NCBI RefSeq assembly: GCF_027492855.1
Contig: NZ_JAPUDY010000066.1
Coordinates: 1-64,000, forward strand
Source: Acidovorax sp.
GTDB taxonomy: Bacteria > Pseudomonadota > Gammaproteobacteria > Burkholderiales > Burkholderiaceae_C
Reading direction: 5' to 3'
Length of the DNA: 64,000 nucleotides
Shown: positions 57,705 through 64,000 of the stretch, one piece after another
Layout: each line of letters starts with the position of its first letter
Position numbering within the stretch: position 1 is the first letter of the stretch
Notes under the pieces: generated by a model
The model's database searches: none
The model's input: only the letters and a program-made list of their open reading frames with translations
Told to the model about the DNA's origin: nothing
Made by a program: the position numbers and the translations under genes

Positions 57705-59027
57705 ATGAACTCCATGACCAACACTGTTTCAAGCGCTACGTCGCACTACCGGTTCAAGCCCTGGAATGTCGGGCGGTTCGTCATCTGGACGCTGTTCGCC
57801 ATTGCCCTGATCGTGGCGCCCATGCTGTTTCGTAGCAGCCTTGCGCTGACCATGCTCTCGCAGATCGGCTACCTCATCATCATCTGCCTGTCCTACAACA
57901 TGTTGCTGGGGCAGGGGGGCATGTTGAGCTTTGGCCATGCGGTTTACACCGGCCTGGGCTCGTTCATCGCCATCCACGCGATGAACATGGCGAGTGCGGG
58001 CCGCTTCAACATTCCGCTGGTGCTCATCCCCATCGTGGGCGGCTTGGCCGGGGCCTTTTTTGCCATCTTGCTGGGTTTTGTTACCACCAAGAAGTCGGGC
58101 ACCACGTTTGCCATGATCACGCTGGGCATTGGTGAACTGGTGGCCTCCATGGCGCTGATGTTCCCCGAGTTCTTTGGCGGCGAGGGCGGCATCACCACCG
58201 ACCGCGTGTATGGCAACTCGTTCTTCGGCATCAGCTTCGGGCCAGCCATTCAGGTGTATTACCTGATCGCTGTGTACTGTTTTGTCTGCACGGCCGCCAT
58301 GTTTGCCTTCACCGGCACGCCGCTGGGCCGCATTTTGAACGCCGTGCGCGACAACCCCGAGCGCGTGGAGTTCATTGGCTACAACACGCAGCGGGTGCGC
58401 TACTTCGCGTTCATCATCGCGGGCTTCTTTGCTGGCATCGGCGGCGGCCTGGCCACGATCAACTTCGAGATCGTGACCGGCGCCGACAGCCTGAGCGTGC
58501 TCCGCTCGGGTGGCTACCTGCTGTTCACCTTCCTGGGCGGGGCCACGTTCTTCTTCGGCCCCATCATCGGTGCGGTGTTGCTGGTGCTGGCCTCGGTGCT
58601 GTTGTCCGAGCTGTCCAAGGCGTGGCTGCTGTACCTGGGTCTGGTGTTTCTGTTCATGGTGATGTATGCGCCTGGCGGCGTGGCCAGCCTGATCATGATG
58701 AACCTGCGCCTGGCCAAGTTCGGCAAGCTGCGCCAACTTGTGGCTTCTTACCTGGCGCTTGGTGGCACGGCCTTGGTGGGAGTGCTGGGGGCGGCCTGCA
58801 TGATCGAGATGACCTACCACCTGCAGCTCAATGCGGCGCTGGGGCCTGAGGTGACGTTCCTGGGGGCGTCGCTCAACGCCAAGGGCTTTACCACCTGGTT
58901 CGGCGCCATCTTTGTGATGGTCACGGGCTTTGGCCTCTTCGAGTTGTGCCGCCGTCAGTTTGTGCGCCAGTGGGGCAAGATCCAGGAAGAAATAGAACAT
59001 GAAATCAAGCGCGGGGAGGCTTTGTGA
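57705..59027 (+). CDS. livM: LIV-type ABC transporter permease (LivM-like), transporter 2
   Basis: A 440-residue permease, longer than usual. The core is normal (CLSYNMLLGQGGMLSFGHAV, FAMITLGIGELVASMALMFP, LNAVRDNPERVEFIGYNTQR as coupling loop, YAPGGVASLIMMNLRL). About 100 further residues contain two more hydrophobic segments (YLALGGTALVGVLGAACMIE, FTTWFGAIFVMVTGFGLFEL) and a charged tail. It overlaps livG (GTGA). Confidence 0.92.
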   Translation: MNSMTNTVSSATSHYRFKPWNVGRFVIWTLFAIALIVAPMLFRSSLALTMLSQIGYLIIICLSYNMLLGQGGMLSFGHAVYTGLGSFIAIHAMNMASAGRFNIPLVLIPIVGGLAGAFFAILLGFVTTKKSGTTFAMITLGIGELVASMALMFPEFFGGEGGITTDRVYGNSFFGISFGPAIQVYYLIAVYCFVCTAAMFAFTGTPLGRILNAVRDNPERVEFIGYNTQRVRYFAFIIAGFFAGIGGGLATINFEIVTGADSLSVLRSGGYLLFTFLGGATFFFGPIIGAVLLVLASVLLSELSKAWLLYLGLVFLFMVMYAPGGVASLIMMNLRLAKFGKLRQLVASYLALGGTALVGVLGAACMIEMTYHLQLNAALGPEVTFLGASLNAKGFTTWFGAIFVMVTGFGLFELCRRQFVRQWGKIQEEIEHEIKRGEAL

Positions 59028-59815
59028 CCATGGCTGCTGACAACGCAACCTATGCGCTCGAACTGCGCGACCTGCGCAAGAGTTTTGGCAAGACCGAGAT
59101 CATCCGCGGTGCCAACCTGGCCGTGGCCCCTGGCGAGCGTGTGGCCATCATTGGGCCTAACGGCGCGGGCAAGTCCACGCTGTTCAATTTGATCAGCGGG
59201 CGCTTTGCACCCACCAGCGGGGACGTGATCCTCAACGGCCAGCGCATCAACGGCCTGGCGCCGTACGAGATCAACCGCAAGGGGCTCTCTCGCAGCTTTC
59301 AGATCACGAACATCTTTCCCAAGCTCTCGGTGTTCGAGAACCTGCGCTGCGGCGTGCTCTGGAGCATGGGCTACAAGTACACGTTCCTGCGCTTCCTGTC
59401 GAACCTGCACGATGCCAACGAGCGCGCCAGGCAGCTCATGGAGATGATCAAGCTCGATAAAAAGCGCGACACGCTAGCGATGAACCTCACCTATGCCGAG
59501 CAGCGCGCGCTCGAGATCGGCATCACCATCGCGGGCGGCGCCAACGTGATCCTGCTCGATGAACCCACGGCCGGCATGAGCAAGACCGAGACCACGCGTT
59601 TCATCCATCTCATCAAGGAGGTCACCGAAGGCCGCACCCTGCTGACCGTGGAACATGACATGGGCGTGGTGTTCGGCCTGGCCGACAAGATCGCCGTGGT
59701 GGTCTATGGCGAGGTGATCGCCTACGACACGCCGGACAAGGTGCGTGCCAACCAGCGCGTGCAAGAGGCCTATCTGGGCTCGGTGGTTGCGGACGAGCAG
59801 GGGGCGGGACACTGA
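59024..59815 (+). CDS. livG: LIV-type ABC transporter ATP-binding protein (LivG-like), transporter 2
   Basis: A 263-residue ATPase with all motifs: Walker A IGPNGAGKSTLFNLI, signature LTYAEQRALEIGITIA (weak, as in many LivG), Walker B VILLDEPTAGMSKTE and H loop TVEHDMGVVF. The GTG at 59024 overlaps the livM stop; an ATG two codons later (MAADNAT) is equally possible with GGGGAGG upstream. It pairs with a LivF that has an altered Walker A, so it may carry the main hydrolytic site. Confidence 0.92.
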   Translation: MTMAADNATYALELRDLRKSFGKTEIIRGANLAVAPGERVAIIGPNGAGKSTLFNLISGRFAPTSGDVILNGQRINGLAPYEINRKGLSRSFQITNIFPKLSVFENLRCGVLWSMGYKYTFLRFLSNLHDANERARQLMEMIKLDKKRDTLAMNLTYAEQRALEIGITIAGGANVILLDEPTAGMSKTETTRFIHLIKEVTEGRTLLTVEHDMGVVFGLADKIAVVVYGEVIAYDTPDKVRANQRVQEAYLGSVVADEQGAGH

Positions 59816-59816
59816 C

Positions 59817-60512
59817 ATGCTGAAAATCGAAAACCTCCACGCCTACTACGGCAAGAGCCATGTGCTGCATGGCGTGACCTTTGACGTGCAGCCCGGTGAG
59901 ATCGTGGCCCTGCTGGGGCGCAATGGGTCAGGCCGCTCGACCACCGCCAAGGCCATCATGGGCCTGGTGGACTGGGAGGGCACGCTCAACTGGAAGGGGC
60001 AGGACCTCAATGGCAAAAAGGCCTATGAGATCGCCCACCTGGGGCTGGGCTATGTGCCGGAAAGCCGCGACGTGTTCCCCAACCTCACGGTGCACCAGAA
60101 CCTGATGCTGGGGCAAAAGGGCAACGGCAAGGGCAGCCGCTGGTCGTTTGATGACATGTACGAAATGTTCCCGCGCCTGAAGGAGCGCCAGCACACCGAG
60201 GCAGGCGTGATGTCGGGCGGCGAGCAGCAGATGCTCACCCTGTGTCGCACCTTGATGGGTGATCCCGACCTCATCATCATCGACGAGCCCACCGAGGGCC
60301 TGGCGCCCAAGATCGTCGAGCTGGTGGGCCAGTACCTCCAGACCATCAAAGCACGCGGTATCTCGGTGCTGTTGATTGAGCAAAAGCTCACCATCGCGAT
60401 GAAGATCTCCGACCGTGCGCTGGTGATGGGGCATGGCTCCATCGTCTTTGAAGGCACGCCCGACAGCCTGCGGGCCGACAACTACATCCGCAAGGAGTGG
60501 CTGGAGGTGTAA
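59817..60512 (+). CDS. livF: LIV-type ABC transporter ATP-binding protein (LivF-like) with Arg in Walker A
   Basis: A 231-residue ATPase. The Walker A reads LGRNGSGRSTTAKAIMG: residue 40 is Arg (codon CGC) in place of the nearly invariant Lys. Other motifs are intact: signature MSGGEQQMLTLCRTLM, Walker B LIIIDEPTEGLAP and LLIEQKLTIAM. The start at 59817 is one base past the livG stop codon. The substitution may lower ATP hydrolysis at this site, making the LivG/LivF pair asymmetric. It is followed by a terminator. Confidence 0.92.
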   Translation: MLKIENLHAYYGKSHVLHGVTFDVQPGEIVALLGRNGSGRSTTAKAIMGLVDWEGTLNWKGQDLNGKKAYEIAHLGLGYVPESRDVFPNLTVHQNLMLGQKGNGKGSRWSFDDMYEMFPRLKERQHTEAGVMSGGEQQMLTLCRTLMGDPDLIIIDEPTEGLAPKIVELVGQYLQTIKARGISVLLIEQKLTIAMKISDRALVMGHGSIVFEGTPDSLRADNYIRKEWLEV

Positions 60513-60544
60513 AGGCTTCCGGCACATCCAATGCGTATCCCAAG

Positions 60545-60576
60545 AGGCGTCTGATCTATTCAGGCGCCTTTTTTTT
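60545..60576 (+). terminator. terminator after transporter 2 operon
   Basis: AGGCGTCTGA, loop TCTAT, TCAGGCGCCT (one G-T pair), then a run of T. It ends the livF message 33 bp after the stop codon. Confidence 0.8.
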
Positions 60577-60711
60577 ACCCGGCGAGGCGGCCGACGGTCA
60601 ACAGCCTTGTCCCACTGGGGACAAATGGGCATGCTAAACCGGCCTGAAGTCTCTACAATAAAAACGCACGACCGTTCTTTTTCACTTTTCAAGCACGCAA
60701 GGAACAACAGC

Positions 60712-62811
60712 ATGACCGCTGAATACAAAGTCCACGGCTCCGTTGCCGTGATCACCCTGGCCAATCCTCCCGTTAACGGACTTGGGTTAGCGACCCGCCA
60801 GGGCATCGTGGACGGCCTTGGCCGTGCCAATGCTGACGCAGCGGTCACGTCCATCGTGATCACCGGTGCGGGCGGCGCGTTTTCCGGTGGCGCCGACATC
60901 AAGGAGTTCGGCACGGACAAGTCTTTGCAAGAGCCCAATCTGCTGTCGGTGATTGTTGCTATCGAGAATTCGGCCAAGCCTGTGGTGGCGGCCATGCACA
61001 CTGTGGCCATGGGCGGAGGCCTGGAGCTGGCCTTGGGTTGCCACTACCGCATTGCGGCGCCTGGTTGTTCCATCGCGCTGCCTGAGGTCAAGCTTGGCCT
61101 GATCCCTGGCGCGGGCGGCACGCAGCGCCTGCCGCGTGTGCTGGGCGTGGAAGCCGCGCTCAACATGATCGTGAGCGGCGAGGCCGTCAAGAGCGAGATG
61201 ATTGGCGCCGTGCCCGGCCAGAAACTGTTCGACAAGATGGCCGCGTCGGCCGAAACGCTGGCGGCCGAGGCCCTGGCATTTGCCCAGAGCGTGGCCGATG
61301 CCCGTCCGCTGCCCCTGGTGCGCAACCTGCCGTGCAAGCACCCTGAAGGCGATGCGTACTTCCAGTTCGCGCGAAACATGGTCAAGGGCATGGCCAAGAA
61401 TTACCCCGCGCCCGCCAAGTGCGTGGACGCGGTCGAAGCCGCCACCAAGAAGAAGTTTGCCGACGGCATGCTGGTGGAGCGTGAGATTTTCATCAACCTG
61501 ATGTGGACTCCCGAATCGCGTGCATTGCGCCATCTGTTCATGGCCGAGCGCGCGGCATCGAAGATCCCGGACGTTCCTTCGGACACCCCCAAGCGCGACA
61601 TCAAGCAAGTGGGCGTGATTGGCGCGGGCACCATGGGCGGCGGCATTGCCATGAACTTCCTGAACGCGGGCATCCCCGTCAAGATTCTGGAAATGAAGCA
61701 GGAAGCCCTGGACCGCGGCATCGCCACGATCAAGAAGAACTACGAAGCCCAGGTCAAGAAGGGCAAGCTGAAAGCAGACAAGTACGAGCAGCGCATGGCC
61801 CTGCTGAGCACCACGCTGAGCTACGACGATCTCAAGGACTGCGACCTCATCATCGAGGCCGTGTTCGAAGAAATGGGCGTCAAGGAAGCCGTGTTCAAGC
61901 AGCTCGACGCCGTGGCCAAGCCCGGCGCCATCCTGGCCTCCAACACCTCCACGCTGGACGTGGACAAGATTGCCGCCTTCACCAAGCGTCCGCAGGACGT
62001 GGTGGGCATGCACTTCTTCAGCCCCGCCAACGTGATGAAGCTGCTCGAAGTGGTGCGTGGCAAGGCAACTGCCAAGGACGTGCTCGCCACCGTGATGGCG
62101 ATTGGCAAGAAGATCAAGAAGACCTCGGTGGTCTCGGGTGTGTGCGATGGCTTCATCGGCAACCGCATGATCGAGCAGTACAGCCGCCAGGCAGGTTTTC
62201 TGCTGGACGAAGGCTGCACGCCCCAGCAGGTGGACAAGGCCGTTGAGAAGTTCGGCTTTGCCATGGGTCCGTTCCGCATGGGCGATCTGGCCGGTAACGA
62301 CATCGGCTGGGCCATCCGCAAGCGCCGCGCTGTTGAGCGCGCTGACATGAAATACAGCCGCACCGCCGACAAGCTGTGCGAGCTGGGCCGCTTTGGCCAG
62401 AAGACTGGCGCAGGCTGGTACGACTACCAGGCGGGCAAGCGCGACGCGATTCCGAGCGACTTGGTCAACAAGATGATCGAAGACCACCGCAAGGAGCTGG
62501 GCATCACGCCGCGCAAGATTTCTGATGAAGAAATCGTGCAGCGCCTGGTGTTCGCCCTGGTCAACGAAGGTGCGCACATTCTTGAGGACGGCATCGCCAG
62601 CAAGTCCGGCGACATCGACATGGTGTACCTCACGGGTTATGGCTTCCCCATCTACCGTGGTGGCCCCATGCATTACGCCAGCGAGGTTGGCCTGTTCAAC
62701 GTGGTGCAGGCCATGGACCGCTTTGCCAAGAACCCCCTGGACGACGCAGCGTTCTGGAAGCCCGCTCCGCTGCTGGCCAAGCTGGCTGCCGAAGGCAAGG
62801 CCTTCCAATAA
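60712..62811 (+). CDS. FadB-like enoyl-CoA hydratase / 3-hydroxyacyl-CoA dehydrogenase
   Basis: A 699-residue bifunctional beta-oxidation enzyme. Residues 1 to about 190 are the crotonase domain with oxyanion-hole motifs GAFSGGADIKEFG and AMGGGLELALGCHYRIA, and the catalytic Glu region PEVKLGLIPGAGGTQRLPR. From about residue 300 is the NAD domain (VGVIGAGTMGGGIAMNFL), then GMHFFSPANVMKLLEVV with the catalytic His, and the C-terminal dimer domains. The ATG at 60712 follows CAAGGAACAACAGC; the upstream frame overlaps livF and is not used. It pairs with the thiolase 40 bp downstream. Confidence 0.95.
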   Translation: MTAEYKVHGSVAVITLANPPVNGLGLATRQGIVDGLGRANADAAVTSIVITGAGGAFSGGADIKEFGTDKSLQEPNLLSVIVAIENSAKPVVAAMHTVAMGGGLELALGCHYRIAAPGCSIALPEVKLGLIPGAGGTQRLPRVLGVEAALNMIVSGEAVKSEMIGAVPGQKLFDKMAASAETLAAEALAFAQSVADARPLPLVRNLPCKHPEGDAYFQFARNMVKGMAKNYPAPAKCVDAVEAATKKKFADGMLVEREIFINLMWTPESRALRHLFMAERAASKIPDVPSDTPKRDIKQVGVIGAGTMGGGIAMNFLNAGIPVKILEMKQEALDRGIATIKKNYEAQVKKGKLKADKYEQRMALLSTTLSYDDLKDCDLIIEAVFEEMGVKEAVFKQLDAVAKPGAILASNTSTLDVDKIAAFTKRPQDVVGMHFFSPANVMKLLEVVRGKATAKDVLATVMAIGKKIKKTSVVSGVCDGFIGNRMIEQYSRQAGFLLDEGCTPQQVDKAVEKFGFAMGPFRMGDLAGNDIGWAIRKRRAVERADMKYSRTADKLCELGRFGQKTGAGWYDYQAGKRDAIPSDLVNKMIEDHRKELGITPRKISDEEIVQRLVFALVNEGAHILEDGIASKSGDIDMVYLTGYGFPIYRGGPMHYASEVGLFNVVQAMDRFAKNPLDDAAFWKPAPLLAKLAAEGKAFQ

Positions 62812-62851
62812 GCGCACGCGTGCACCTCTGACCGAATAAAAAGGAATTCAC

Positions 62852-64000
62852 ATGACCTCCGCAGTGATTGTTTCCACCGCCCGCACGCCGCTCGCCAAGA
62901 GCTGGAAGGGTTCCTTCAACATGACCCATGGCGCCACCCTGGGCGGCCATGCCGTGCAGCACGCCGTGCAGCGCGCTGGCATCGACGGCGCCGACGTCGA
63001 TGACGTCATCATGGGCTGCGCCAACCCCGAGGGCGCCACGGGCATGAACATCGCGCGCCAGATCGCGCTCAAGGCCGGCCTGCCCATCACGGCGTCGGGT
63101 GTTACCGTCAACCGTTTCTGCTCCTCGGGCCTGCAAACCATTGCCATGGCAGCCCAGCGCATCATCGCGGGCGAGGCCGATGTGTTCGTGGCGGGTGGCG
63201 TCGAAAGCATCTCGTGTGTGCAGCAGGAGATGAACCTGCACATGATCCAGGACCTGGCCCTGGCCAAGCAAAAGCCCGAGATCTACTGGAGCATGCTGCA
63301 GACCGCAGAGCAAGTGGCCAAGCGCTACCACATCGGCCGCGAAGCCATGGACGAATACGGCGCAGCCAGCCAGCAAAAGGCCAGTGCCGCGCAAGCCGGT
63401 GGCTTGTTCGATGCCGAGATCGCACCCATCACCGTGACGGCTGGCGTGGCCGACAAAACCCTGGGCCTGATCACCAAACAGGTGACGGTGAGCAAGGACG
63501 AAGGCACGCGCGAAGGCACCACGGTCGAGTCGATCAGCGGCCTGCGTTCCGCACTGCCGGGCGGCCTGATCTCGGCGGGCAATGCCAGCCAGTTCAGCGA
63601 TGGCGCCGGTGCCTGCGTGGTGACCAGTGAAGATTACGCCAGCAAGAAGGGCCTCAAGCCCCTGGGCCGCTTCCTCGGTTTTGCCGTGGCGGGCTGCGAA
63701 CCTGACGAAATGGGCATCGGCCCCGTGTTCGCCGTGCCCAAGGTGCTCAAGAAGCTGGGCCTCAAGGTCGAGGACATCGACCTGTGGGAGCTGAACGAGG
63801 CCTTTGCCGTGCAGGTGATCTACTGCCGCGACAAGCTCGGCATCCCTGCCGACCGCCTGAACGTGAACGGTGGCGCCATTGCCCTGGGCCACCCTTACGG
63901 TGTGTCGGGCCAGCGCCTCACGGGCCATGCGCTTATCGAAGGCAAGCGCCGTGGCGCCAAAAAGGTGTGCGTGACCATGTGCATCGGCGGCGGCATGGGC
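62852..64000 (+). CDS. acetyl-CoA C-acyltransferase (thiolase), 3' end beyond window
   Basis: 383 residues are visible with no stop before the window edge, so only the last few are missing. Thiolase motifs are complete: nucleophilic Cys90 in [40 protein letters not shown] with the catalytic His, and [10 protein letters not shown] with the second Cys at the very edge. AAAAGGAATTCAC precedes the ATG at 62852. It works with the FadB-like enzyme to release acetyl-CoA. Specificity (FadA-like versus acetoacetyl-CoA thiolase) cannot be settled; context favours beta-oxidation. Confidence 0.95.
   Translation, partial: MTSAVIVSTARTPLAKSWKGSFNMTHGATLGGHAVQHAVQRAGIDGADVDDVIMGCANPEGATGMNIARQIALKAGLPITASGVTVNRFCSSGLQTIAMAAQRIIAGEADVFVAGGVESISCVQQEMNLHMIQDLALAKQKPEIYWSMLQTAEQVAKRYHIGREAMDEYGAASQQKASAAQAGGLFDAEIAPITVTAGVADKTLGLITKQVTVSKDEGTREGTTVESISGLRSALPGGLISAGNASQFSDGAGACVVTSEDYASKKGLKPLGRFLGFAVAGCEPDEMGIGPVFAVPKVLKKLGLKVEDIDLWELNEAFAVQVIYCRDKLGIPADRLNVNGGAIALGHPYGVSGQRLTGHALIEGKRRGAKKVCVTMCIGGGMG

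Noticed and set aside
60787-62817. Long minus-strand frame (676 codons) across the FadB-like gene
   Set aside because: Antisense shadow; the plus strand encodes complete crotonase and dehydrogenase motifs.

Overview
The window looks like chromosomal DNA of a high-GC betaproteobacterium of the family Comamonadaceae, most likely Acidovorax or a close relative. The grounds are the gene order gyrA-serC-pheA-tyrA-aroA-cmk-rpsA, an aroA-cmk gene fusion, the ompA-ubiG-gph-ssrA order, a tmRNA tag reading ANDERFALAA, several branched-chain-type ABC transporters, and copies of a short palindrome (GCGCTTGATGAATAAGCGC-type) that I associate with this family. No database was searched. No IS element, phage, integrase or CRISPR array was found. 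The window starts inside rpsA and ends inside a thiolase gene.

Layout. 1-9614 (minus): rpsA (3' end missing), fused aroA-cmk, tyrA, pheA, serC and gyrA, that is aromatic amino acid and serine synthesis plus translation and topology genes. 9840-12366 (plus): ompA, ubiG, gph and tmRNA. 12585-19163 (minus): nine same-strand genes that look like an electrophile/redox stress block (two pirins, DUF2789, isochorismatase-like hydrolase, small GNAT, Kef-type K+/H+ antiporter, DUF2630, hemerythrin-like, DoxX). 19587-22487 (plus): a Cpx-like envelope stress operon (Spy-like lipoprotein, unknown protein, response regulator, sensor kinase).

22885-38250 (plus) is a large histidine utilisation (hut) region: a NitT/TauT-type ABC transporter, hutC, hutH, hutU, then an inserted-looking cassette (IclR regulator, polar amino acid ABC transporter, Fe(II)/2-oxoglutarate dioxygenase), then hutD, hutI, hutF and hutG. 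The presence of HutF and HutG indicates the five-step route ending in glutamate plus formate. Two matching TGTATATACA palindromes mark likely HutC operators. The IclR/transporter/dioxygenase cassette is the best candidate for something undescribed: it may convert a modified histidine or imidazole compound into a Hut substrate.

38390-44230: a small unknown protein, psd, and a complete LIV-type transporter (minus). 44728-47564 (plus): HPP-CBS membrane protein, solitary infA, tRNA-Pro(UGG) and a DUF1624-like membrane protein. 47658-52391 (minus): peptidyl-prolyl isomerase, bolA-like, yciB, msrB, selO and an AraC regulator. 52564-52692: a short lipoprotein start that looks like the remnant of an efflux adaptor gene. 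52724-64000: a Crp/Fnr regulator diverging from an AlkK-like acyl-CoA ligase, a second LIV-type transporter whose LivF has Arg in place of the Walker A Lys, then a FadB-like enzyme and a thiolase. This last block fits uptake, CoA activation and beta-oxidation of a carboxylic acid.
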